Assembly: GCF_002080415.1 (NCBI RefSeq)
Contig: NZ_CP020474.1
Span: 2,245,501-2,309,500, forward strand
Source: Roseovarius mucosus
Lineage (GTDB): Bacteria; Pseudomonadota; Alphaproteobacteria; Rhodobacterales; Rhodobacteraceae
Length of the DNA stretch: 64,000 nt
Direction of reading: 5' to 3'
Part shown: in pieces, positions 43,665 through 52,113 of the stretch
Numbering within the stretch: position 1 is the first letter of the stretch
Layout: each line of letters begins with the position of its first letter
Notes under the pieces: generated by a model
What the model was told of the DNA's origin: nothing
What the model saw: only the letters and a program-made list of their open reading frames with translations
Databases searched by the model: none
Made by a program: the position numbers and the translations under genes

Positions 43665-45329
43665 ATGAGCGATAGCACCAACACCGGCCCGATGCTTGCC
43701 GCCGATGGCACGCCTCTGAAACGCAGCCTGCGCCGCGCTTTGCGCGCTCAGAAGATGCGAGCGCTGGCGCTGATCGCCCCCCTGTTGCTCTTTGTTCTGC
43801 TCACCTTCATCGCGCCGATCATTGATATGCTGTTCCGTTCTGTCGAGAACCAGATCGTGGGCAATACACTGCCAATGACTGTCGAGGAGTTGCGGGATTG
43901 GGATTCCGGCGATGCCCCCGACGAGCAGGTGTTCCGCGCCTTGTTCTTTGACCTTTTCCTTGCTGCCGAGGCCAAGGAACACACCAAGCTGGGCAGCCGT
44001 CTGAACTACGAGAAAAGCGGCATTTCCTCGCTCTTCCGCACGTCTGGGCGTGACATGAGCGACGTTGGAGAGGTGTTCCAAGACGCATTGCTCGAGGTTG
44101 ATCCCGCCTTTGACGAGGCCGCGACATGGGTCGAGATGATGTCGGGTGGGGCTGGGGCAGAGCCCAATGAACGGCTGATGTCCAATCAGATTGCCCTCCT
44201 AGAAGCGCTGGAAGCCACAGAATTTAGTGGAGATGCCGAATTTCAGCCCGGTGCTGCGATTTCCGACATTCTACCCAATACGGCACGTGCCTATTCGGCC
44301 TTTGCGGCCTTTACCCAGTTTGTCGATGGCAAGAGCGTAACCAAGGAAGAGCCATGGGAGGCAGTTCATGCCGCCTTGGCGCTGGACCTTGAAGACCCGG
44401 CTACGAAAACGGCCATAGAGACCTATGCCGGACCCGGTGGCGATCTCTTGCGTGCTGCGGCAGCGGCGCAGTTGCCGCCTGTTGCGATGCGCGAAGCCTT
44501 TTTCGAGTCGAACAAGGAATGGGCAAATGTGACATTCTGGGAAACCATCAAGACCTATTCGCCGCCCTATACCACCGGCTATTTCCTCAACGCTGTTGAT
44601 ATGGAAAAGACGCCCCAAGGTATCGCCTTGCGCAGCGAAGATGAGCGTATTTATGGCATCCTCTTCCAGCGCACGATGTTCATGTCGCTGATGATTACCT
44701 TTTCCTGTGTTGCTTTGGGCTATCCCGTGGCGTGGATTCTGGCAAATCTGCCGTCACGCACCGCGAACCTTCTGATGATCCTTGTCCTGCTGCCATTCTG
44801 GACGTCGCTTTTGGTGCGCACCAGCGCGTGGAAGGTGATGTTGCAGCAACAAGGGGTTATCAACGACGTTCTGGTCTGGCTGGGGCTGGTCGCAGATGAG
44901 AGCCGATTGGTTATGATCAACAATCAATTCGGCACCATCGTAGCGATGACCCATATTCTGCTGCCCTTCATGATCCTGCCGATGTATTCGGTGATGCAGA
45001 CCATTCCGCCGACCTATCTGCGCGCCGCCAAATCGCTGGGGGCGAACAATTGGACGGCGTTCTGGCGGGTCTACTTTCCGCAATCGGTGCCGGGCATCGG
45101 CGCGGGCTCGATCCTCGTCTTCATCCTTGCCATCGGGTATTACATCACGCCTGAGATTGTGGGCGGCACCACCGGCACGTTCATTTCGAACCGGATCGCC
45201 TATCACATCTCGTCCTCGCTCAATTGGGGCTTGGCGGCGGCGCTTGGCACGATCCTGCTTGCCGTGGTCCTCATTCTCTACTGGGCCTATGACAAGATCG
45301 TCGGCATCGACAACGTGAAGCTGGGGTAA
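43665..45329 (+). CDS. Pot-type ABC permease with large periplasmic insertion (PotB-like)
   Basis: 554 residues, about twice the usual PotB length. TM1 is at about 33-56 (ALIAPLLLFVLLTFIAPII). The next helix begins only near residue 333 (FMSLMITFSCVALGYPVAWIL), so about 275 residues, mostly acidic and helical in appearance, lie between them, on the periplasmic side by standard topology. The C-terminal third is a normal permease core including YLRAAKSLGANNWTAFWRVYFP (the ATPase-coupling EAA loop). Stop is 5 nt before the second permease. Confidence 0.9.
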   Translation: MSDSTNTGPMLAADGTPLKRSLRRALRAQKMRALALIAPLLLFVLLTFIAPIIDMLFRSVENQIVGNTLPMTVEELRDWDSGDAPDEQVFRALFFDLFLAAEAKEHTKLGSRLNYEKSGISSLFRTSGRDMSDVGEVFQDALLEVDPAFDEAATWVEMMSGGAGAEPNERLMSNQIALLEALEATEFSGDAEFQPGAAISDILPNTARAYSAFAAFTQFVDGKSVTKEEPWEAVHAALALDLEDPATKTAIETYAGPGGDLLRAAAAAQLPPVAMREAFFESNKEWANVTFWETIKTYSPPYTTGYFLNAVDMEKTPQGIALRSEDERIYGILFQRTMFMSLMITFSCVALGYPVAWILANLPSRTANLLMILVLLPFWTSLLVRTSAWKVMLQQQGVINDVLVWLGLVADESRLVMINNQFGTIVAMTHILLPFMILPMYSVMQTIPPTYLRAAKSLGANNWTAFWRVYFPQSVPGIGAGSILVFILAIGYYITPEIVGGTTGTFISNRIAYHISSSLNWGLAAALGTILLAVVLILYWAYDKIVGIDNVKLG

Positions 45330-45334
45330 GAGAC

Positions 45335-46525
45335 ATGAACGGATTCACACTGACACCTGTCGAAACCAAGCCACTTTCCTTCTCACTGCCGGTGATCGGC
45401 GCTGCAGGGGCCTTTGTTGGGCTGTTTGTCGGCACGGCGCATGGCTCGGGCTTGATGGGCATCGCGATTGGGGCCGTTGCGCTTATGGTCCTTGCCTATC
45501 TTGCGCTTGCAGTCTTTGGACTGGGGCAGGAGAAGACCACGCGCTGGGGCCTTATTGCGCTCTTTATCATTGCGGGCGTGCTTCTGGCTGGCTTGCCGGG
45601 GTTTGTGCTGGGGGTTCTGTCTGGCTGGTTTTTCTCGTGGTTCATCTTTTGGATCGGCGAAGGACGCTATCGTGCCAATCTGGCACCCTATCTGACCAGT
45701 GGTCAGGTGCTTTGGCACTATACGTTCCGGGTGATCTGTGGGGCGATCTTTGTATTTCTGATCACGCCCATTCTTGTGGTGATGCCGCTCAGCTTCAACG
45801 CGCAAAACTTCTTTACCTTCACACCGGAAATGCTGCGGTTTGATCCCGCCGGATATAGCCTCAAGCATTATCAGGATTTCTTTACCTCCAGCGGCTGGCA
45901 GCAGGCGTTGCGCAATTCGTTGGCGATTGCGCCGGTTGCGACCCTATTGTCGGTCAGTTTTGGCACCTTGGCGGCGATTGGCCTCAGCTCAGAGCATGTG
46001 CCGTTCCGCCGCGCGATCATGGCAATTCTGATCTCACCGATGATCGTGCCGCTCATCATTTCTGCGGCAGGGATGTATTTCTTTTATAGCCGCATTGGCT
46101 TGCAAGGCACCTATTTCGGCGTGGTTCTGGCGCACGCGGCGCTGGGCATTCCTTTTGTGATCATCACGGTGACGGCCACGCTTGTGGGCTTTGACCGCTC
46201 ACTCACGCGCGCGGCGGCGAATATGGGCGCAGACCCCGTGACCACCTTCTTTCGGGTGCAGATGCCGCTCATCCTGCCGGGGGTGATTTCGGGCGGGCTC
46301 TTCGCATTTATCACCTCGTTCGATGAGGTGGTCGTGGTGCTCTTTGTCGGTTCGGCCAATCAGCAAACCCTGCCTTGGCGCATGTTCACTGGCTTGCGTG
46401 AACAGATCAGCCCGACCATTCTGGCGGTGGCGACGCTTCTTGTCGTGATCTCAATCGCGCTTTTGACAACCATGGAATATTTGCGACGCCGGTCTGAGCG
46501 GTTGCGCGGCATGAGCCCAAGCTAG
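45335..46525 (+). CDS. Pot-type ABC permease with N-terminal membrane extension (PotC-like)
   Basis: 396 residues. The canonical PotC-type core starts near residue 126 (FRVICGAIFVFLITPILVVMPLSF) and includes LTRAAANMGADPVTTFFRVQMPLILPG as coupling loop. Before it lie four extra hydrophobic stretches (for example LPVIGAAGAFVGLFVGTA and LIALFIIAGVLLAGLPGFV), absent from E. coli PotC. Completes the importer. About 80 nt then separate it from the GMC oxidoreductase gene. Confidence 0.9.
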   Translation: MNGFTLTPVETKPLSFSLPVIGAAGAFVGLFVGTAHGSGLMGIAIGAVALMVLAYLALAVFGLGQEKTTRWGLIALFIIAGVLLAGLPGFVLGVLSGWFFSWFIFWIGEGRYRANLAPYLTSGQVLWHYTFRVICGAIFVFLITPILVVMPLSFNAQNFFTFTPEMLRFDPAGYSLKHYQDFFTSSGWQQALRNSLAIAPVATLLSVSFGTLAAIGLSSEHVPFRRAIMAILISPMIVPLIISAAGMYFFYSRIGLQGTYFGVVLAHAALGIPFVIITVTATLVGFDRSLTRAAANMGADPVTTFFRVQMPLILPGVISGGLFAFITSFDEVVVVLFVGSANQQTLPWRMFTGLREQISPTILAVATLLVVISIALLTTMEYLRRRSERLRGMSPS

Positions 46526-46605
46526 TCGCGCATCCCTGACGCCACGTCGCGCTTTGGTCGGGGGAGGTCTCCGGCATAGCGTAACGGGGCAGAGGGAGGC
46601 GGGCC

Positions 46606-48228
46606 ATGATCTATGACTACATCATCGTGGGGGGTGGATCGGCGGGCTGCGTGCTTGCCGCGCGGCTAAGCGAGGACCCCGGCCTATCCGTCTGCCTGAT
46701 TGAGGCGGGCGGGTCTGGGCGCGATATCTTCATTCGTGCGCCGGGTTTGGTGGCAGCGATGGTGTCTGGGCGACCCAAGATAAACAACTGGGCGCTCAAA
46801 ACTGTGCCACAGCCGGAATTGAACGGTCGGCAAGGGTTTCAGCCGCGCGGGCGTGCGCTTGGCGGCTCTAGCGCGATCAACGCAATGCTCTATGCACGCG
46901 GTCATCCCGGCGATTATGACGAATGGGCCGATCTGGGCTGTGATGGCTGGGACTGGCAGAGCGTGCTGCCATGGTTTCGCACGGCAGAGCGGAACGCGCA
47001 GCACGGTGACGCCCTGCATGGCCAATCCGGACCACTACAAGTCACCAACCAAAATGCGCCCCGTGCCATTTCTGAGGCTTTCGTAACCGCCTGTGAGAGC
47101 CTGCAAATCCCCCGCAATCCCGATTTCAACGGCGCGACCCAAGAGGGCGCGGGGCATTATCAGGTGACGCAGTTCTTTGACGGCCCACAGCGCGGTGAAC
47201 GGTGCTCTGCTGCTGCTGCCTATCTTTTCCCGGTCCTGACACGGCCCAATCTGACGGTGATCACGCAGGCCATGGCTGAGCGGGTGATCTTTGACGGCAA
47301 GCGCGCCACCGGCCTACGCTATCGCCACAAAGGGCGGGTGCGCGAGGCGCGCGCGCGGCGGGACGTGATCCTGAGCAGCGGTGCTTTTGGCTCTCCGCAT
47401 CTCTTGATGCTTTCGGGCATCGGCCCGGCCGAGGCGTTGCAGGCGCATGGTATAAGCCCGGTGCATGACCTGCCCGGAGTGGGTGAGAACCTGCAAGATC
47501 ATCTGGACTATATCCTTGCCGAAACCTCTAAGCGCGACGATGTCATCAGCCTTGATCCCAAGGGCCTCTGGCGTCTGGGAAAGGCGGCGCTTGAATGGCG
47601 CAAGACGGGGAAGGGCCCGTTCACCACACCCTATGCTGAGGCCGGAGCCTTTCTGCGCTCTGAGCGCACAGTGTCTCGGCCCGATCTGCAACTGCATTTT
47701 GTGATCGGCATTGTCGAAGATCACATGCGAACCCTGCATTTTCGCCCCGGCTATTCGTGTCATGTCTGCGTGCTGCGGCCCCATAGCAGGGGTCGGGTGA
47801 CGCTACGCTCTGCCCGCCCTCAGGATGCGCCTTTGATTGACCCCGCGTTCCTTAGCGACAGCCGTGATCTGACCCTGATGATGCAGGGTGCGCGGCAGAT
47901 GGATGCGGTGCTGCGCGCGCCTGCGTTGGCACCTTGGCGCAAAAAGCGGTTGCACCCCCACGACTGGACCGATGCGGCACTTGAGGCAGATATTCGCGCC
48001 CGCGCCGACACGATCTATCACCCGGTCGGCACCTGCGCGATGGGGCAGGGCGCTATGGCGGTTGTTGATCCGCAGGCGCGTGTTCATGGGCTTGAGGGGC
48101 TGCGCGTGGTCGATGCCTCGATTATGCCCCGCCTCGTGGGGGGCAATACCAACGCGCCCACGATCATGATGGCAGAAAAGATTGCGGCGGCGATGATGGG
48201 GCGTTCTGCCCCGGATCAGGCGCGATAA
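46606..48228 (+). CDS. GMC-family FAD oxidoreductase (choline/alcohol dehydrogenase-like)
   Basis: 540 residues. FAD site [21 protein letters not shown] at residues 5-25; GMC signature 1 [20 protein letters not shown] near 83-102; signature 2 [16 protein letters not shown] near 262; C-terminal catalytic region [10 protein letters not shown] near 472 and [12 protein letters not shown]. Resembles BetA and AlkJ alike; no betB or betI partner, so choline is not assured. Same direction as the importer, so perhaps oxidises its substrate. Ends overlapping the TetR gene by 13 nt. Confidence 0.88.
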   Translation: MIYDYIIVGGGSAGCVLAARLSEDPGLSVCLIEAGGSGRDIFIRAPGLVAAMVSGRPKINNWALKTVPQPELNGRQGFQPRGRALGGSSAINAMLYARGHPGDYDEWADLGCDGWDWQSVLPWFRTAERNAQHGDALHGQSGPLQVTNQNAPRAISEAFVTACESLQIPRNPDFNGATQEGAGHYQVTQFFDGPQRGERCSAAAAYLFPVLTRPNLTVITQAMAERVIFDGKRATGLRYRHKGRVREARARRDVILSSGAFGSPHLLMLSGIGPAEALQAHGISPVHDLPGVGENLQDHLDYILAETSKRDDVISLDPKGLWRLGKAALEWRKTGKGPFTTPYAEAGAFLRSERTVSRPDLQLHFVIGIVEDHMRTLHFRPGYSCHVCVLRPHSRGRVTLRSARPQDAPLIDPAFLSDSRDLTLMMQGARQMDAVLRAPALAPWRKKRLHPHDWTDAALEADIRARADTIYHPVGTCAMGQGAMAVVDPQARVHGLEGLRVVDASIMPRLVGGNTNAPTIMMAEKIAAAMMGRSAPDQAR

Positions 48229-48833
48229 CGCGCGAGAAACATCTCAACCGCGCCATTGACCACACGCTCTATATCCGCTGGCTCTACTTCTTTGCACATG
48301 CCGCACAAGCTGCGCATAAAGAGATCGCTTTTGCATAACTCGCCAAACTGGTTGGCGGCGAGATCCATGTCGTCAATTTTGAGAATCCCGGCATCGACAT
48401 AGGGGCGCAAGACTTTGCTTAACCGTTCGCGCACAAGGTCTGGTCCAGAGGCATAAAATCGGCGTCCCAATTCGGGAAACCGATGCGCCTCCGATACGCA
48501 GATGCGAAACATTTGTTGTCCGAAGTCTGACAAAAAGAACCGAACGATCCGGGTGGCTGCCTCGTGCAAGACATGATCAATGGTCGCGCCCTTAGCGATT
48601 ACTTCCATCGCCTCTTCGGCCTGCCGGTTGCATTCAAGCCGCGCGACTTCGGAAAAAAGCAGCCGTTTATCCGGGAAATAGCTATAGAGGGTCGCCTTGG
48701 ACACCTGCGCCTCACGCGCAATTTCGTCGACGCTGGCGCCTTCGAATCCATCCCGCATAAAGACGCGACGCGCCCCTTCGAGCACCTGGTCGAACTTGCG
48801 GCCCTTCTTGATTTCAACGGCGGGTGCCGACAT
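48216..48833 (-). CDS. TetR-family transcriptional regulator
   Basis: 205 residues from ATG 48833, selected because GGAGGG lies 5 nt upstream (a longer frame to 48950 has no site). [40 protein letters not shown] near 25-60, then a ligand-binding domain with several cysteines ([20 protein letters not shown]). Convergent with the GMC gene and 97 nt downstream of the secreted peptide gene on the same strand. The three inverted repeats at 49.10-49.18 kb are candidate sites for it. Confidence 0.9.
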   Translation of the reverse strand: MSAPAVEIKKGRKFDQVLEGARRVFMRDGFEGASVDEIAREAQVSKATLYSYFPDKRLLFSEVARLECNRQAEEAMEVIAKGATIDHVLHEAATRIVRFFLSDFGQQMFRICVSEAHRFPELGRRFYASGPDLVRERLSKVLRPYVDAGILKIDDMDLAANQFGELCKSDLFMRSLCGMCKEVEPADIERVVNGAVEMFLARYRA

Positions 48834-48930
48834 CCAATCCCTCCCCAAAGGTCGGAACAGTGTAGTCGGCGCATGCCCGTAACCGCAAGCCCGTCTGCGC
48901 GCGGTCACGGGAGGCTGTTTCTGACGCAGA

Positions 48931-49089
48931 TTATCGGTCGATTCCTGCATTACCTTGTGTCACGGGGGCAGGCGCGGGCGCAGGGTAGGTCAGTGTCGGT
49001 GTCAGGCTGTTGGTGTCAAAGCTGAAAGCCAAGACAGGGGCCGCGATGAGGCTGAGCGAGAGGGTAAGAACGATCAAGGCGCTTTTCAT
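48931..49089 (-). CDS. Small secreted peptide, 52 residues, unknown function
   Basis: Opens at ATG 49089 with GGAG 6 nt upstream and ends TAA at 48931. Residues 1-21 form a textbook signal peptide (KSALIVLTLSLSLIAAPVLA); the predicted mature part is about 31 residues, with an APAPAPAP-like proline/alanine run (YPAPAPAPVTQG) and no cysteine. I do not recognise it. It precedes the TetR gene and is divergent from the mbfA-like gene, sharing the operator-rich promoter. Too short to be found by length-filtered gene calling. Confidence 0.65.
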   Translation of the reverse strand: MKSALIVLTLSLSLIAAPVLAFSFDTNSLTPTLTYPAPAPAPVTQGNAGIDR

Positions 49090-49103
49090 ATCGAACTCCA
49101 TAA

Positions 49104-49179
49104 CTGAACTGTTGCGTTCAGATATATAACTAAACAGATCGGTTTAGAAAGCAAGATAAAAATGAACCGATTAGTTCAC
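49104..49179. promoter_or_regulatory. Three related inverted repeats (TetR-type operator array)
   Basis: CTGAACTGTTGCGTTCAG (49104-49121), CTAAACAGATCGGTTTAG (49130-49147) and TGAACCGATTAGTTCA (49163-49178) share the form TRAAC-N6-GTTYA with perfect arms. They lie in an AT-rich divergent promoter between the secreted peptide gene and mbfA, centre spacing about 26 and 32 bp. The pattern is typical of TetR operators; the TetR gene nearby is the obvious candidate. Confidence 0.6.
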
Positions 49180-49229
49180 TTTTACGCATACATCCCCCTT
49201 TGCCTTCGCAGAATGTAGCGCTAAACTGA

Positions 49230-49246
49230 TTTAGAATAATTCTAAC
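49230..49246. promoter_or_regulatory. Irr (iron-control) box upstream of mbfA
   Basis: TTTAGAATAATTCTAAC agrees with the alphaproteobacterial Irr/ICE consensus TTTAGAAnnnTTCTAAA at all but the last position. It ends 11 nt before the mbfA start, so bound Irr would block expression when iron is low. mbfA is a known Irr target in Rhizobiales and relatives. Confidence 0.75.
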
Positions 49247-49257
49247 TGAGGTGTCCG

Positions 49258-50235
49258 ATGATTCCCGGTATGACGTCCCGCCGCCGTTTTCGCGATCTCA
49301 GCGAACAAGAAATTCTCGCATTGGCGATCTCCTCGGAAGAGGATGACGCGCGCATCTATCGTTCTTATGCAGAGATGTTGCGGCAAGATTTTCCGGATAC
49401 CGCTGCCATCTTTGATGGGATGGCGACCGAAGAAGATGGCCACCGTCACCGCCTGATCGAACTGCACCGCAGCCGGTTTGGCGAGGTGATCCCCCTGATC
49501 CGGCGCGAGCATGTTGCCGGGTTCTATGCGCGACGTCCTGTCTGGCTGATTGAAAACCTCGGGATCGAGCGTATCCGCGACGAGGCCGAGGCGATGGAGC
49601 GCGATGCTGGTGCGTTTTATCTCAAGGCGGCACAGCGCACCACCGATGCCGACACCCGCAAATTGCTTGGGGATCTCGCCGCCGCCGAGGCTGGTCATCA
49701 AACCCGCGCCGAAGAGCTTGAGGCTGAGCATCTTGATGCCGATGCGCGCGACGCCGAGGATCGCACCGCCAAACGCCAGTTTGTATTGACATGGGTGCAG
49801 CCGGGGCTTGCCGGATTGATGGATGGCTCCGTGTCCACGCTCGCCCCGATCTTTGCCACGGCCTTTGCCACGCAGGACACCTGGACCACGTTTCTTGTTG
49901 GTCTTGCGGCCAGTGTCGGCGCAGGCATTTCCATGGGCTTTACCGAGGCTGCCAGCGACGATGGCGAACTCTCTGGGCGCGGCAGCCCGATCAAGCGCGG
50001 TTTTGCCTCTGGGATCATGACCACCGTTGGCGGGTTGGGCCATGCGTTGCCTTATCTCATTCCGGATTTCTGGACTGCCACAATCATCGCCTTTGTGGTG
50101 GTGTTCATCGAGCTTTGGGCGATTGCCTGGATCCAGAACAAATATATGGAAACGCCGTTCTTTCGCGCGGCGTTTCAGGTTGTTCTGGGCGGTGCGCTGG
50201 TCTTTGCCGCTGGCGTGCTGATCGGCAGTGGCTGA
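49258..50235 (+). CDS. mbfA: Membrane-bound ferritin-like iron exporter (MbfA: ferritin-like plus VIT1/CCC1 domain)
   Basis: 325 residues. N-terminal erythrin/ferritin-like four-helix domain (about 10-160) with iron ligands E and H in AISSEEDDARIYRSYAEML, MATEEDGHRHRLIEL and LAAAEAGHQTRAEEL. C-terminal membrane domain (about 178-325, WVQPGLAGLMDGSVSTLAPIFATA onward) of the VIT1/CCC1 class. MbfA exports iron and gives iron/peroxide tolerance in other alphaproteobacteria. The Irr box overlapping its promoter supports the call. GAGGTG before ATG 49258. Confidence 0.93.
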   Translation: MIPGMTSRRRFRDLSEQEILALAISSEEDDARIYRSYAEMLRQDFPDTAAIFDGMATEEDGHRHRLIELHRSRFGEVIPLIRREHVAGFYARRPVWLIENLGIERIRDEAEAMERDAGAFYLKAAQRTTDADTRKLLGDLAAAEAGHQTRAEELEAEHLDADARDAEDRTAKRQFVLTWVQPGLAGLMDGSVSTLAPIFATAFATQDTWTTFLVGLAASVGAGISMGFTEAASDDGELSGRGSPIKRGFASGIMTTVGGLGHALPYLIPDFWTATIIAFVVVFIELWAIAWIQNKYMETPFFRAAFQVVLGGALVFAAGVLIGSG

Positions 50236-50268
50236 CGGGCCATAGCAAGTGTTGCGACGAAAGGATGA

Positions 50269-51246
50269 ATGGCGGCGATTGACCCTGCCCCTCAACCTGC
50301 TACCACACAACGCATGCTAAGTATCTTTCTCCAGACCCTACCTTTCTTCATGATCATCGGGCTAGGGTATGGCGCCGGGCGCACCGGGTTCTTTCCCGAG
50401 GAGGCGACGGCGTGGTTGACGAAGTTCGTCTTTTACTTAGCTCTTTCGGCGATGCTGTTCCGCTTTTCGGCCAATCTCACGCTGGCGGATGTGTTGGATT
50501 GGAATTTCATTCTTGCCTATCTCTGGGCCACGGCCTTTGTCTATGGCATCGCCACGGCTGTAGCGCTGGTGCGCCGCGTGAATATCCAAGAGGTCGCTAT
50601 CGAGGCCCAATGCGCGGTCATCGGCAACGTTGGTTTTCTGGGTGTGCCGATGCTGGCCATGCTGATGGGGGAAGCGGCGATTGGCTGGGTGATGATCGTC
50701 TTGGCGGTGGACCTTATCGTATTTGGCTCGCTTGTGGTAATCCTGATTACCGGCACGCGGGATGGTCGGCTCAGCCTTGGTATCTTGCGCACCGTCGGAA
50801 TGGGTCTCTTGAAAAACCCGATGATCGTCTCGATCGTCCTGGGCCTCACATGGTCCGGCCTGCGCCTGCCTATTCCAGATCCGATCAACGATTTCGTGCG
50901 CATTCTGGGCGGGGCGGCCACCCCCGGTGCGCTCTTTGCCATCGGCGCATCGCTCGCGTCGAAATCGGCTGAGCGACCTCATATCGCGGGATGGCTTTCT
51001 TTTTGCAAACTTGTGCTGCACCCGGTTTTCGTGGCCTTTGCCGTGCTCGTCTTGTTCGAGGTTGATCCCTACGCCGGGGCGGTGATGATTGCGGCGGCAA
51101 GTCTGCCCGTGGCGGGAAATGTCTTTATGCTCGCCCAGCATTATGGCGTGGCACCCAAGCGTGTGTCGTCCTCGATCCTGATTTCAACTGGCGCTGCCAT
51201 TGTCACGGTGTCGCTTGTGATCGGTTGGGTGAACCAACTTTACTGA
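50269..51246 (+). CDS. AEC-family (auxin efflux carrier-type) transporter
   Basis: 325 residues, about ten membrane helices in two repeats (FLQTLPFFMIIGLGYGAGRTGFF near 19; CAVIGNVGFLGVPMLAMLMG near 108; IGASLASKSAERP near 225). AEC members export or exchange small organic acids or amino acids; substrate unknown. AAAGGA lies close before ATG 50269; an ATG at 50314 starting at the first helix is an alternative. 33 nt after mbfA, perhaps co-transcribed. Confidence 0.87.
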   Translation: MAAIDPAPQPATTQRMLSIFLQTLPFFMIIGLGYGAGRTGFFPEEATAWLTKFVFYLALSAMLFRFSANLTLADVLDWNFILAYLWATAFVYGIATAVALVRRVNIQEVAIEAQCAVIGNVGFLGVPMLAMLMGEAAIGWVMIVLAVDLIVFGSLVVILITGTRDGRLSLGILRTVGMGLLKNPMIVSIVLGLTWSGLRLPIPDPINDFVRILGGAATPGALFAIGASLASKSAERPHIAGWLSFCKLVLHPVFVAFAVLVLFEVDPYAGAVMIAAASLPVAGNVFMLAQHYGVAPKRVSSSILISTGAAIVTVSLVIGWVNQLY

Positions 51247-51273
51247 ACAGTCCTACGGACGTGAGAGGAGAAC

Positions 51274-52110
51274 ATGATGAAAACGGTTTCGGAAAATACC
51301 TGTTTTGGCGGCACGCAGGGCGTCTATACCCACGCCTCCGAGGTGTGTGGCGTTGACATGACCTTTGGCCTCTTCCTGCCGGCTGAGGCGCAGGATGGGC
51401 CGGTGCCGGTGCTGTGGTATCTCTCGGGCCTGACCTGCACCCATGAGAATGCCATGGTCAAGGCCGGCGCACAGGGTTGGGCGGCAGAGCAGGGCATCGC
51501 ACTCGTGTTTCCGGATACAAGCCCGCGCGGCGAGGGTGTGGCCAATGATGACGCCTATGATCTGGGGCAGGGGGCCGGGTTCTATGTGAATGCCACGCAA
51601 TCCCCTTGGGCGCCGCATTTCCGGATGTGGGATTATATCGCAACCGAATTGCCAGCGTTGATCGGTGAGACTTTTGCCGTGGACATGGACCGTCAGGCCA
51701 TTACCGGGCATTCGATGGGCGGGCATGGCGCGCTCACGCTGGCGATGTCACTGCCGGGGCGGTTCCGGTCCGTGTCGGCCTTTTCCCCCATTTGCAATCC
51801 CACCAACAGCGATTGGGGTCGCAAGCAATTCACGGCCTATCTGGGCGCAGACGAAGCCGCCTGGGCAGCGCATGATGCCAGCCTGCTGATGGCAGAGCGT
51901 GGATTTGATGGGCCGGTTCTGGTGGATACCGGCACCAAGGACCAATTCCTTGACCTGCTGCGCCCCGAAACGCTGGCCCATGCCATGACCGCCCGCCGCC
52001 AAGAGGGCACCTTCCGGATGCAAAAGGGCTATGACCACAGCTATTTCTTCATCTCGACCTTCATGGAGGATCACGTGACCTTCCATGCCGAGGCGCTCTA
52101 TGCGGATTAA
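51274..52110 (+). CDS. fghA: S-formylglutathione hydrolase
   Basis: 278 residues, esterase D family, hydrolyses S-formylglutathione to formate and glutathione in formaldehyde detoxification. Conserved LWYLSGLTCTHENAMVKAGAQ near 48, nucleophile in TGHSMGGHGALTLA near 148, Asp in VDTGTKDQFLD, His in GYDHSYFFISTF. AGAGGAG precedes the start. The usual partner, glutathione-dependent formaldehyde dehydrogenase, is not adjacent. 3 nt before sthA. Confidence 0.95.
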   Translation: MMKTVSENTCFGGTQGVYTHASEVCGVDMTFGLFLPAEAQDGPVPVLWYLSGLTCTHENAMVKAGAQGWAAEQGIALVFPDTSPRGEGVANDDAYDLGQGAGFYVNATQSPWAPHFRMWDYIATELPALIGETFAVDMDRQAITGHSMGGHGALTLAMSLPGRFRSVSAFSPICNPTNSDWGRKQFTAYLGADEAAWAAHDASLLMAERGFDGPVLVDTGTKDQFLDLLRPETLAHAMTARRQEGTFRMQKGYDHSYFFISTFMEDHVTFHAEALYAD

Positions 52111-52113
52111 GAC

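Noticed and set aside
42254..43711. A 485-codon minus-strand frame across the importer genes
   Set aside because: Antisense to the ATPase end and binding-protein gene with signal peptide; no motif of its own.
46606..48228. Choline dehydrogenase BetA as a firm call
   Set aside because: GMC signatures fit but there is no betB or choline-type betI/betC context, so only the superfamily is claimed.
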